Positions 15,845 to 23,860 of a DNA stretch of 64,000 nucleotides are shown here, one piece after another. The DNA comes from Nonomuraea africana (GTDB lineage Bacteria; Actinomycetota; Actinomycetes; Streptosporangiales; Streptosporangiaceae): contig NZ_JADBEF010000001.1 in NCBI RefSeq assembly GCF_014873535.1, forward strand, positions 4,340,001 through 4,404,000. The letters are read 5' to 3'. The position numbers were made by a program, and so were the translations under genes. Under the pieces are notes generated by a model. It did no database searches. It was not told where the DNA came from and was given only the letters and a program-made list of their open reading frames with translations. Numbering within the stretch: the first letter of the stretch is position 1; each line of letters opens with the position of its first letter.

Positions 15845-16911
15845 AGAACCCCCTCCAGGGCGGCACGGAATGCCGACATCTCCTCGCTGGTGCCGATCGA
15901 CACCCGCAGCCACTCGGGCGGCCCGACCTCGCGGATCAGGACACCTCGCTCGAGCAGCTTCTCCCAGATCGCGCGCCGGTTGGCGAATCGCCCGAACAAC
16001 ACGAAGTTGGCGTCCGAATCGGCCACCGTCAAGCCGAGGCCGCGTAGCCAGGCCACCGTGTCGTCGCGCTCGCGCCTGAGCGCGTCGACCGTGCCGAGCA
16101 ACTCGGCCCGGTGCCGCAGCGCGACCCTGGCCGTCGCCTGCGTGACCGTCGACAGGTGGTACGGCAGGCGCACCAGCAGCATCGCCTCGACCACCGCGGG
16201 GTGCGCGGCCAGGTAGCCGAGTCGGGTGCCCGCCATCGCGAACGCCTTCGACATCGTCCGCGTCACGATCAACCTGGGGTGCTCGGGGAGCAGCGTCAGC
16301 GCGCTCGGCGTGCCGGTGCGGGCGAACTCGGCGTAGGCCTCGTCCACCACGACCATGCCGGGCGCCGCCGCCACGACCCTGGCGATCGTCTCCAGCGGGA
16401 GCGCGGTGCCGGTCGGGTTGTTCGGCGAGGTCAGGAAGACGATGTCGGGCCGGTGCTCCTCGACGGCGGCGACGGCCTTCTCCACGTCGAGGGAGAAGTC
16501 GTCCTCGCGCGCGCCCGAGACCCACTCGGTGCTGGTGCCCGTGGTGATGATCGGGTGCATGGAGTAGGAGGGCTCGAAGCCGAGCGCGGTGCGGCCGTGC
16601 CCGCCGAAGGCCTGCAGGATCTGCTGGAGCACCTCGTTGGAGCCGTTGGCGGCCCACAGCTGCTCGGTGGTGAGCCCGTGACCGAGATAGCCGGCCAGAT
16701 CGGCGCGCAGGGCGAGGGCGTCCCTGTCGGGATAGCGGTTGAGGCTCGCCGCGTCGCGCCTGATCTCCTCGGCCAGGTCGTCGACCAGCGCCTTGGAGGG
16801 CGGGTACGGGTTCTCGTTGGTGTTGAGCTGGACGGGGACGTCGAGCTGGGGCGCGCCGTACGGCTTCTTGCCTCTGAGGTCGTCCCTGATGGGAAGGTCG
16901 TCGAGATTCAC
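15841..16911 (-). CDS. hisC: Histidinol-phosphate aminotransferase
   Basis: 356-aa fold-type I PLP enzyme converting imidazole acetol phosphate to histidinol phosphate. Visible are the N-terminal LNTNENPYPPS, TSPNNPTGTAL, VVDEAYAEF and the Schiff-base lysine in TRTMSKAFAMAGTRLGY. GTG start overlaps the hisD stop (GTGA), and its own stop overlaps the hisB start. Confidence 0.96.
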   Translation of the reverse strand: MNLDDLPIRDDLRGKKPYGAPQLDVPVQLNTNENPYPPSKALVDDLAEEIRRDAASLNRYPDRDALALRADLAGYLGHGLTTEQLWAANGSNEVLQQILQAFGGHGRTALGFEPSYSMHPIITTGTSTEWVSGAREDDFSLDVEKAVAAVEEHRPDIVFLTSPNNPTGTALPLETIARVVAAAPGMVVVDEAYAEFARTGTPSALTLLPEHPRLIVTRTMSKAFAMAGTRLGYLAAHPAVVEAMLLVRLPYHLSTVTQATARVALRHRAELLGTVDALRRERDDTVAWLRGLGLTVADSDANFVLFGRFANRRAIWEKLLERGVLIREVGPPEWLRVSIGTSEEMSAFRAALEGVL

Positions 16912-18218
16912 TGGTTCGGAATCTCCCAATCGAATCGGGCGCGGATCGCCGCGCCGTGCGCGGGCAGGTCCTCGGCGTCGGCCAGGACGCAGGTGTGCGC
17001 GGCGGCGCCCGCCAGCGCCTCGCGGCTGTAGTCGACCACGTGGATGCCGCGCAGGAACGACTGCACCGACAGGCCGCTGGAGTGGCAGGCGCAGCCGCCG
17101 GTGGGCAGCACGTGGTTGGAGCCCGCCATGTAGTCGCCCAGGCTCACCGGGCTGTAGGGCCCGACGAAGATCGCGCCGGCGTTCCTGACCTTCGCCGCCA
17201 GCTCGGCCGCGTTCGCGGTCTGGATCTCGAGGTGCTCGGCGGCGTAGGCGTCGACCACCCTGAGACCGGCGGCGAGGTCGTCGACCAGCACGATGCCCGA
17301 CTGCCTGCCTGACAGCGCCTCGGCGATGCGCTCGGAGTGGCGCGTCGCGGCGACCTGGCCCGGCAGCTCCTTCTCCACGGCCTCGGCCAGCTCCACGCTG
17401 TCGGTCACGAGGACCGCGGCGGCGATGACGTCGTGCTCGGCCTGGCTGATCAGGTCGGCGGCCACGTGCCTCGGGTCGGCGGTGGAGTCGGCGAGGATGG
17501 CGATCTCGGTGGGGCCCGCCTCGGAGTCGATGCCGATGACACCCTTGAGCAGGCGCTTGGCGGCGGCCACCCAGATGTTGCCGGGACCGGTCACCATCGT
17601 GGCGGGGCGGCACTCCTCGGTGCCGTAGGCGAACATCGCCACCGCCTGCGCGCCGCCGACGGAGTAGACCTCGTCGACGCCGAGCAGCGCGCACGCCGCC
17701 AGGATCGTGGGGTGCGGCAGGCCGCCGAACTCCTTCTGCGCGGGGCTGGTGACCGCCAGCGACTCGACGCCCGCCTCCTGCGCGGGGACCACGTTCATGA
17801 CCACGCTGGAGGGGTAGACCGCGCGCCCGCCCGGCACGTAGAGGCCGACGCGCTCGACGGGCACCCAGCGCTCGGTGACCGTGCCGCCGGGCACCACCTG
17901 GGTCGTGGTGTCGGTGCGCCGCTGGTCGCGGTGGACCATCCTGGCCCGCCTGATCGACTCCTCGAGAGCGGCCCTGACCTTCGGATCGAGGGTCTCCAGC
18001 GCCCGCTGGACCGTCTCCACGGGCACGCGGGCGGACTCGATCTCGACACCGTCGAACCTGGCGGTCAGCTCGCGTACGGCTGCCGCCCCGCGATGGCGCA
18101 CGTCCTCGCAGATGGGCCGCACCTTCTCCAGGGCGGCCTCGACGTCGAGTTCGGCGCGGGGCAGCACGTCGCGCAGGTCCTCGGGAAGAGAGCCGCGCAG
18201 GTCGATACGGGAAATCAC
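16908..18218 (-). CDS. hisD: Histidinol dehydrogenase
   Basis: 436-aa zinc- and NAD-dependent enzyme for the last two steps of histidine synthesis. The catalytic Glu/His pair lies in AAEHLEIQTAN. GPGNIWVAAAK, AGPTEIAILAD and the C-terminal GIHVVDYSREAL are typical. First gene of the his operon. It starts at GTG 18218, with TAGACT six bases upstream and no ribosome site, so the transcript is probably leaderless. Confidence 0.96.
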   Translation of the reverse strand: MISRIDLRGSLPEDLRDVLPRAELDVEAALEKVRPICEDVRHRGAAAVRELTARFDGVEIESARVPVETVQRALETLDPKVRAALEESIRRARMVHRDQRRTDTTTQVVPGGTVTERWVPVERVGLYVPGGRAVYPSSVVMNVVPAQEAGVESLAVTSPAQKEFGGLPHPTILAACALLGVDEVYSVGGAQAVAMFAYGTEECRPATMVTGPGNIWVAAAKRLLKGVIGIDSEAGPTEIAILADSTADPRHVAADLISQAEHDVIAAAVLVTDSVELAEAVEKELPGQVAATRHSERIAEALSGRQSGIVLVDDLAAGLRVVDAYAAEHLEIQTANAAELAAKVRNAGAIFVGPYSPVSLGDYMAGSNHVLPTGGCACHSSGLSVQSFLRGIHVVDYSREALAGAAAHTCVLADAEDLPAHGAAIRARFDWEIPNQ

Positions 18219-18224
18219 CCGTTC

Positions 18225-18230
18225 AGTCTA
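18225..18230 (-). promoter_or_regulatory. -10 element of the his operon (leaderless)
   Basis: On the minus strand TAGACT is followed by six bases and the hisD GTG. The -35 region has no consensus hexamer. The nearest upstream elements are the TTCGTCC repeats beginning about 40 bases away. Confidence 0.6.
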
Positions 18231-18268
18231 CGGAGTCCCACCAGCGAATCCTGTTCTGTCCATCATGC

Positions 18269-18347
18269 GGGACGCGTTTCGTCCCAGAAGAGGTGGGGTT
18301 CGTCCCCTTTCACGACCACGGCGGGGACTTTCGTCCTGTGGGACGAA
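18269..18347. promoter_or_regulatory. Cluster of TTCGTCC half-sites between hisD and the MFS operon
   Basis: TTCGTCC occurs at 18278, 18299 and 18330, i.e. 21 and 31 bp apart, close to two and three helical turns. The third copy pairs with GGACGAA (18341-18347) as a perfect 7-bp inverted repeat with spacer TGTG. The first overlaps the inverted repeat GGGACG-N5-CGTCCC (18269-18285). The layout suggests cooperative binding of a dimeric regulator to one DNA face. It could act on hisD, on the MFS-amidohydrolase operon, or both. Confidence 0.55.
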
Positions 18348-18408
18348 GCGCCGTCGCGCGCGCTGGCAGAGGGTGACGGGAACGCACCAGCGATCCGGAG
18401 GTCGCGCC

Positions 18409-19683
18409 TTGGGTTCCACCGAAACAACCGCCGTCCACCTCGACGAATGGACCCCCGCACGGGTACGCAGGACCGCGACCGTCACCGTCGGGCTGCTCAT
18501 GGGCGTCTGGGTGGTCGACTACGTCGACCGCGTCATGATGGCCGTGGCGCTGCCGTCCATCGGGGCGGAGTTCGCGCTCAGCAAGACCGAGCAGGGCTGG
18601 CTCATCACCGTCTTCTCGCTGGTCTATCTCCTCTGCCAGATCCCCGGTGGCGTGCTCGCCGACCGGTTCGGCGCCCGCAGGCTGCTGGTGGTCTCGCTGG
18701 TGCTGTGGACGGCGTTCACCGCGCTGACCGGGCTCGCGTGGGGACTGGTGTCACTGCTGGTCATCAGGGCGCTGTTCGGCGTGGGCCAGGGGCTCTTCCC
18801 CGGCGCGTCGTTCAAGGCACTGGCCGAGCGCACCACCCCGGGTCGCAGGGCGACCGCGGCCGGGTCGATGCTCGCCTCGAACCAGCTCGGCGCCGGGCTG
18901 GCGCCACTGGTGGTGGCGCCGCTGCTGGTGGTCTTCGGCTGGCGGCACACGTTCTGGGTGGTCGCGGCGGCGGGCGTGCTGATCGGGCTCGCGCTGTGGG
19001 CCCTGCTGCCCAGGCCGCTGCCGGCCGCGCTCAGCGGCGCGGACCGGCTCGGCGCCAGGCCCACAAGCGGCGCGGGACTCGCCATGGTGATCCGCTCCCC
19101 CTCGGTGTGGAAGTTCGCGGCCCTGTTCTGCACGACCAACATGCTCGGCTACGGCATGATCACCTGGGTGCCGAGCTACCTCATGGAGGAGCGCGGCATC
19201 TCCCTGCTGAACACCGGCGTGCTCGCCGCCATCCCCGGCCTGGTGATGTGCCTGACCACCTTCGCCGGCGGCTGGCTGTTCGACAGGTTCTTCCACGACA
19301 GGGCGCGGCTGTACGTGATCCCGCTTCTGCTGTGCACCGCCGTCCTCCTGGTGCTGATGCTGCGGGCGGACAGCGCCGCGGGGTTCACGACCTACCAGAC
19401 GCTCGCCCTGGCGGTGGCGGGGCTTTCGACGATGGGCATCCTGGGCATGCCGTTCCGGGCGCTGCCTCCCGCGGTCATCGGCTCGGGCATGGGCGTGGTC
19501 AACGTGGGCGGGCAGATGGCAGGCGTGCTCGCGCCCGTGCTGATGGGCTGGCTGGTGGACCGGTTCTCCTACACCGCGGCGTTCGGGCTGCTCATCGGCA
19601 CGACCGTGCTCGGCGCGCTCATCGCGGTGATCGTGCCGCAGCGCCCCGAGCAGTTCTCTCTCGCGACGAAGGAGGCCGTGTGA
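18409..19683 (+). CDS. MFS transporter (ACS-like)
   Basis: 424-aa twelve-helix permease. VVDYVDRVMMAVALPSIGAEF in helix 1, LCQIPGGVLADRFGARR between helices 2 and 3, and a VNVGGQMAGVLAP segment resemble the anion:cation symporter group that carries organic acids. TTG start at 18409 is chosen because GGAGG lies seven bases upstream and the family N-terminus follows. A longer frame upstream runs through the operator region and is not coding-like. The stop overlaps the amidohydrolase start, so it may import that enzyme's substrate, perhaps an N-acyl amino acid. Confidence 0.88.
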   Translation: MGSTETTAVHLDEWTPARVRRTATVTVGLLMGVWVVDYVDRVMMAVALPSIGAEFALSKTEQGWLITVFSLVYLLCQIPGGVLADRFGARRLLVVSLVLWTAFTALTGLAWGLVSLLVIRALFGVGQGLFPGASFKALAERTTPGRRATAAGSMLASNQLGAGLAPLVVAPLLVVFGWRHTFWVVAAAGVLIGLALWALLPRPLPAALSGADRLGARPTSGAGLAMVIRSPSVWKFAALFCTTNMLGYGMITWVPSYLMEERGISLLNTGVLAAIPGLVMCLTTFAGGWLFDRFFHDRARLYVIPLLLCTAVLLVLMLRADSAAGFTTYQTLALAVAGLSTMGILGMPFRALPPAVIGSGMGVVNVGGQMAGVLAPVLMGWLVDRFSYTAAFGLLIGTTVLGALIAVIVPQRPEQFSLATKEAV

Positions 19684-21146
19684 CGACCTACGACCTGGTT
19701 CTCAGCGGCGGCAGGGTGATCGACCCCGAGACCGGCCTCGACGCGGTGCGCGACGTCGGCGTCTCCGGCGGGCGGGTGCGGGAGGTGTCGGCCACCCCGC
19801 TGGACGGCGCCACCGTGGTCGACGTGCGGGGCCTGGTGGTCTGCCCCGGCTTCATCGACCTGCACAGCCACAGCGCCGACCAGGCCGGGCACCGGCTGCA
19901 GGCGCTCGACGGCGTGACGACCGTGCTGGAGCTGGAGGCGGGCAGCTACCCGGTGGCCGCCGCCTACCGGCAGGCGGCGGCCGAGGGGCGGCCGCTCAAC
20001 TACGGCTTCGCCACCTCGTGGGCGGTCGCCCGCATGGCCGTGCTGGCCGGAGTGCGGCCAGGAGGCGGCCTCGACGACTTCATGGCCAACATCGGCCGCC
20101 CCGAGTGGCAGCGCCCCGCCCCGCCCGCGGCGGTCGGCCGGATCGTCGAGATGCTGGAGCGGGACCTGGCCGACGGCGCGCTCGGCATCGGCATCCTGGT
20201 CGGCTACGCGCCGCGGATCGACCCTTCGGAGTACCTGGCCGTCGCCGCGCTGGCCGCCCGCGCGGGGCTGCCCACCTACACGCACGCCCGCGAGCTGGTC
20301 GAACTCGACCCCACCACGCCGATCGACGGCGCCGAGGAGATCGTCAAGGCGGCGGCGGAGACCGGCGCGCACATGCACTACTGCCACGTCAACAGCACCT
20401 CGATCCAGCACGTGGACCGGGTCCTCGGGCTGGTCGAGCGGGTGCGCGCCGAGGGCGCGCGGGTCACCACCGAGGCCTACCCGTACGGCGCAGGCATGAC
20501 CGGCGTCGGCGCCGCCTTCCTCGCCCCCGAGCTCCTGCGCCGCCGCGGCCTCACCCCGCACTCCCTCGGCCTGCTCGGCGCGGAAGGACGGCTGGCCGAC
20601 GAGGCCGCGCTGCGCGAGGCCAGGCGGCGCGACCCGGGGGCGGCGGTCTTCGTCCACCTGCTCGACGAGGCCGACCCCGCGCAGTTCGCCTTCATCGAGC
20701 GTGCCCTCGCCTTCCCCGACGCCGCCGTCGCCACCGACGCGGTCCCGCTGCTCTGGAGGTCGGGCACGGCCGACCCCACGGCGTGGCCGCTGCCGGAGGG
20801 CGCCGTCTCCCATCCCCGTACGGCGGGCACCTACGGGCGCGTCCTCCGCGTCCTGGTGCGGGAGAAGGGCCTGCTGAGCCTGGCCGAGGCGGTCCGCCGA
20901 TGCACGCTCGTGCCGGCGGACGTGGTGGGGGTGCCCTCGATGCGGCGCAAGGGCCGGATCCAGCCGGGCTGCGACGCCGACATCACGGTCTTCGACCCCT
21001 CGACGGTCGCCGACCGCGCCACCTACGAGTCGACGATCCTGCCCTCGGCCGGGTTCGCGCACGTGCTGGTGGGCGGTGAGTTCGTGGTCCGCGACGGCGA
21101 GCTGCTGCCGGAGTCGCTGCCCGGCAGGCCCGTCACCGCCCTCTGA
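19680..21146 (+). CDS. Amidohydrolase, D-aminoacylase-like
   Basis: 488-aa metal-dependent hydrolase. The first metal motif is GFIDLHSHSADQ. Further ligands are the Glu in TTVLELEAGS, THARELVE, HMHYCHVNS and the Asp in AVATDAVPL. The C-terminal GRIQPGCDADITVFD is the composite beta-sandwich end of the superfamily. It resembles N-acyl-D-amino-acid deacylases, but the usual NCG after GVTTV is replaced, so the substrate is uncertain. GTG at 19680, preceded by AAGGAGG, overlaps the MFS stop. Confidence 0.85.
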   Translation: MTTYDLVLSGGRVIDPETGLDAVRDVGVSGGRVREVSATPLDGATVVDVRGLVVCPGFIDLHSHSADQAGHRLQALDGVTTVLELEAGSYPVAAAYRQAAAEGRPLNYGFATSWAVARMAVLAGVRPGGGLDDFMANIGRPEWQRPAPPAAVGRIVEMLERDLADGALGIGILVGYAPRIDPSEYLAVAALAARAGLPTYTHARELVELDPTTPIDGAEEIVKAAAETGAHMHYCHVNSTSIQHVDRVLGLVERVRAEGARVTTEAYPYGAGMTGVGAAFLAPELLRRRGLTPHSLGLLGAEGRLADEAALREARRRDPGAAVFVHLLDEADPAQFAFIERALAFPDAAVATDAVPLLWRSGTADPTAWPLPEGAVSHPRTAGTYGRVLRVLVREKGLLSLAEAVRRCTLVPADVVGVPSMRRKGRIQPGCDADITVFDPSTVADRATYESTILPSAGFAHVLVGGEFVVRDGELLPESLPGRPVTAL

Positions 21147-21147
21147 T

Positions 21148-21206
21148 CGTTACGGACGCGGGTGCCGTGAGCAAAGCTCGTTACGATCGGGTGCCGTGAG
21201 CAAAGC
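21148..21206 (+). repeat. Tandem duplication of the ybaK start region
   Basis: CGTTACG-N6-GGTGCCGTGAGCAAAGC (21148-21177) is repeated as CGTTACG-N4-GGTGCCGTGAGCAAAGC (21179-21206). Both copies carry GTGAGCAAAGC, the first codons of YbaK. The first copy opens a 10-codon ORF (MSKARYDRVP, 21167-21199) whose TGA overlaps the real GTG at 21196. The second copy also holds TACGAT (21182-21187), a -10 eight bases before the GTG. Confidence 0.75.
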
Positions 21207-21693
21207 GAAGAAGGGCGGGCAGGGCACCCCCGCGACGGTCGCGCTGACCAAGGCGGGGGCCGACTTCACCCTGCACCCGTACGAGCACGACGCGAACGCG
21301 CAGGCCTACGGCGAGGAGGCGGCCGACGCGCTCGGCCTGCCGTACGAGCGGATCTTCAAGACGCTGGTGGCGGAGGTGGAGAGCGGGCTGGCGGTGGCGG
21401 TGGTGCCGGTGGCGGGCAAGCTCGACCTCAAGGCGTTCGCGGCGGCGCTGGGCAGCAAGCGGGCCGCGATGGCGGACGCGGCGAAGGTGGAGCGGGTCAC
21501 GGGGTACGTGGTCGGCGGCATCAGCCCGCTCGGGCAGCGTAAGCAGCTGCCGACGGTGGTGGATTCCTCGGCGCTGGAGTTCGAGACGGTGTATTTCTCG
21601 GCGGGCAAGCGGGGGTTGCAGATCGAGACCTCGCCGAAGAACCTGGTCGATCTCACGAGGGCGACGACGGCGGCGATCGCCAAAACCGGCTGA
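21196..21693 (+). CDS. ybaK: Cys-tRNA(Pro)/aminoacyl-tRNA deacylase, YbaK/EbsC type
   Basis: 165-aa YbaK-fold protein that hydrolyses mischarged tRNA (Cys-tRNA-Pro in the type member). Visible are YEHDANAQAYGEEAADALGL, RIFKTLVA, VVPVAGKLDLKA with the conserved Lys, and the GYVVGGISPLGQRK loop. GTG at 21196 is the start giving MSKAKKGG. Its translation may be from a leaderless message (TACGAT eight bases upstream) or coupled to the decoy ORF described at 21148. Confidence 0.92.
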   Translation: MSKAKKGGQGTPATVALTKAGADFTLHPYEHDANAQAYGEEAADALGLPYERIFKTLVAEVESGLAVAVVPVAGKLDLKAFAAALGSKRAAMADAAKVERVTGYVVGGISPLGQRKQLPTVVDSSALEFETVYFSAGKRGLQIETSPKNLVDLTRATTAAIAKTG

Positions 21694-21880
21694 AGCCGAC
21701 GCCGGACTCCGGTCCCGTTCATCGAGGAGAAGCGGAGGCCGGACTTCGGTCCCGTTCTCTGGAGAGAACTCGGACAGTAGAGGGCCCGACCTCGGTTCCC
21801 TTCCCCAGAGGGAACCTCGGCAGAAGAGGCCGGCGTCGGTTCCGTGCTTTGGAAAGAGGCCGGGGAGGGGTGGCGTGGCT
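21694..21880. repeat. Four decayed tandem repeats with stem-loops
   Basis: A GC-rich unit of about 37-46 bp recurs four times; the anchor GGTYCCSTKC is at 21711, 21748, 21794 and 21838. Units 2 and 3 contain inverted repeats: GTTCTCT-GG-AGAGAAC and GGTTCCCT-N7-AGGGAACC. The stretch fills the gap between ybaK and the amidase. Frames crossing it on the minus strand are repeat translations, not genes. It may act as a transcription terminator or be a relic of a small repeated element. Confidence 0.6.
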
Positions 21881-21911
21881 CTCCGGCGGGGCATGGGGCA
21901 GGATCGCAGGC

Positions 21912-23282
21912 GTGACCGAACTGCACTGCCTCACCGCCACCGAGATGGTCCGCCTGCTCATGGCCCGCGAAGTCAGCGCCGTTGGGCTGATGCGGGCCCA
22001 CCTGGCGCGCATCGAGCAGGTCAACCCCGCCGTCAACGCCATCGTCACCCTCGTCGCCGAGCGGGCGCTCGAGGCGGCCGCGGCCGCCGACGCGAGCGAG
22101 CCGAAGGGCCCCCTGCACGGCGTGCCCGTCGCGCACAAGGACCTCGTCGACACCGCGGGCATCAGGACCACGTACGGCTCGCCGCTGTTCAAGGACAACG
22201 TGCCGGCGAAGGACGACCTCCTGGTCGAGAGGCTCAGGAACGCGGGCGCCATCGCGGTGGGCAAGACCAACACCCCCGAGTTCGGCACCGGCTCCCACAC
22301 CGTCAACGAGGTCTTCGGCGCCACCCGCAACCCCTACGACCTGTCCAGATCGGCAGGCGGCAGCAGCGGTGGCGCCGCCGCCGCGCTGGCGACGGGCATG
22401 GTGCCGCTGGCCGACGGGTCGGACATGGGCGGCTCCCTGCGCAACCCGGCGAGCTTCTGCAACGTGGTCGGCCTGCGCCCCACGCCTGGACGGGTGCCCG
22501 ACATCTCCGACACCGCGGCCTGGTACACGCTGGCCGTCTCAGGGCCGATGGCCAGGACGGTCGAGGACCTGGCGCTGATGATGAGCGTGATGTCGGGGTT
22601 CGACCCGCGCTCGCCGTACTCGATCAAGGAGCCGTTCGCCGTCGACCTCGACGGCGACGTGCGAGGGCTGCGGATGGCCTTCAGCCCCGACCTGGGCGGG
22701 CTGCCGGTGGATCGCGAGACCGCGGCCGTGACCGCCTCGGCCGCCAAGGTGTTCGAACGGCTCGGCGCGCACGTGGAGCAGGTCGACCTCGACCTGTCCG
22801 ACGCCGACGACGCCTTCAGGATCTACCGCGCCTGGTACTACGCGCTGTCGTTCGGCGAGCTGCGCGGCCTGGGCGCCAACACCGCGTGGAACGTCGAGCA
22901 GGGCCGCAAGGTCACCGGGGCCGACCTGGCCCGTGCCGAGAAGCTGCGCAGCGGCCTCTACCAGCGGATGGCCGCCTTCTTCGACCGCTACGACGTGCTG
23001 GTCGCGCCGGTCAGCCAGGTGCCGCCGTTCCCCGTCGAGCAGCCGTACGTCGACGAGATCAACGGGGTGAAGCTGCCCGACTACCTGACCTGGATGCGCT
23101 CGGCCTACTGGATCAGCGTCCTGCACGCGCCCGCCGCGTCGGTGCCCGCCGGGTTCACCACGACGGGGCTGCCCGTGGGCGTGCAGATCGTCGGCCGGCC
23201 CTTCGACGACGCGGGCGTGCTGCGCGTGGCGCACGCCTTCGAGCAGGCCACGGGGTACGGCGCCCGCCGTCCCGCCCTATAG
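21912..23282 (+). CDS. Amidase signature family hydrolase
   Basis: 456-aa Ser-cisSer-Lys amidase. The catalytic Lys is in VAHKDLVDTAG, the cis-Ser in SAGGSSGGAAAALA, and the nucleophile Ser in SDMGGSLRNPA. GLPVGVQIVGRPF at the C-terminus is typical. Likely cytosolic and acting on a small amide; it is not obviously GatA because no gatB/C is near. GTG at 21912 gives the family start TELHCLTATEMVRLL; no good ribosome site. Its stop overlaps the convergent DUF2567 gene by six bases. Confidence 0.9.
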   Translation: MTELHCLTATEMVRLLMAREVSAVGLMRAHLARIEQVNPAVNAIVTLVAERALEAAAAADASEPKGPLHGVPVAHKDLVDTAGIRTTYGSPLFKDNVPAKDDLLVERLRNAGAIAVGKTNTPEFGTGSHTVNEVFGATRNPYDLSRSAGGSSGGAAAALATGMVPLADGSDMGGSLRNPASFCNVVGLRPTPGRVPDISDTAAWYTLAVSGPMARTVEDLALMMSVMSGFDPRSPYSIKEPFAVDLDGDVRGLRMAFSPDLGGLPVDRETAAVTASAAKVFERLGAHVEQVDLDLSDADDAFRIYRAWYYALSFGELRGLGANTAWNVEQGRKVTGADLARAEKLRSGLYQRMAAFFDRYDVLVAPVSQVPPFPVEQPYVDEINGVKLPDYLTWMRSAYWISVLHAPAASVPAGFTTTGLPVGVQIVGRPFDDAGVLRVAHAFEQATGYGARRPAL

Positions 23283-23795
23283 CCGCTCGATCTCCCCGTA
23301 CGGCCGGCGCAGCGGCGACTCGCGATAGGCCACGATGGCCTCCATGGTCCCGTACAGGCCGACGGCCAGCAGCGGCCAGGTGACGAGCACGCCCTTGGCG
23401 GTCAGCTCCAGCGCCCCCGCCACCACCTTCACGCCCGGCCCGATCGCCTGAGCCTCCACGGTGACCGTACCGAGCGTGAAGGTGGTGCCCACCCACAGGG
23501 TGACGAACGCGGCGATCCCGCCGCCCGCGGCCAGCCCGAGCAGGACCTCGAGGCGCCGGGTGCGGGCCAGGTTCCACGCGACGACCGCGCAGGCCAGCGC
23601 GGGGACCCCGGTGACCACGGCGTACCAGCCGTCGGCGGCGATCAGCGTCTGGGTCGAGGGATCGGCCAGCACCGGCCCGTCGCCGGTGATCGCGTACGGA
23701 GCGCGCGGCGCGATCAGCGACCACACCAGCCCGGCGGGCACGCCGAGCACGGCGAGCGCGAGAACGGTCACCGCGAAAGCCCGCACATGCCCCAC
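23277..23795 (-). CDS. DUF2567-like membrane protein
   Basis: 172-aa protein with four hydrophobic helices (about residues 8-28, 58-78, 86-106, 135-160). An extracytoplasmic loop after helix 1 contains LADPSTQTLIAADGWYAV. It matches the actinobacterial DUF2567 layout; function unknown. GTG at 23795 has GGGGAG seven bases upstream. It is divergent from murA, with CTCAC-AA-GTGAG at 23808-23819 between them, a possible operator. Confidence 0.72.
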   Translation of the reverse strand: MGHVRAFAVTVLALAVLGVPAGLVWSLIAPRAPYAITGDGPVLADPSTQTLIAADGWYAVVTGVPALACAVVAWNLARTRRLEVLLGLAAGGGIAAFVTLWVGTTFTLGTVTVEAQAIGPGVKVVAGALELTAKGVLVTWPLLAVGLYGTMEAIVAYRESPLRRPYGEIERL

Positions 23796-23848
23796 CAGGC
23801 CACTCCCCTCACAAGTGAGTCCGAACGTGGTCGATGGTATCCCCCGGT

Positions 23849-23854
23849 TAGGCT
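23849..23854 (+). promoter_or_regulatory. -10 element of murA (leaderless)
   Basis: TAGGCT is followed by six bases and the murA GTG at 23861. No Shine-Dalgarno sequence and no clear -35 are visible. Confidence 0.6.
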
Positions 23855-23860
23855 CGTGCC

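Noticed and set aside
17337..21146. A 1269-codon plus-strand open frame
   Set aside because: Its first half is antisense to hisD and the operator region; only the part from 19680 is the real amidohydrolase.
21306..22330. Minus-strand frames across the repeat stretch and amidase start
   Set aside because: They translate the repeats and the antisense of the amidase; no domain or start signal.
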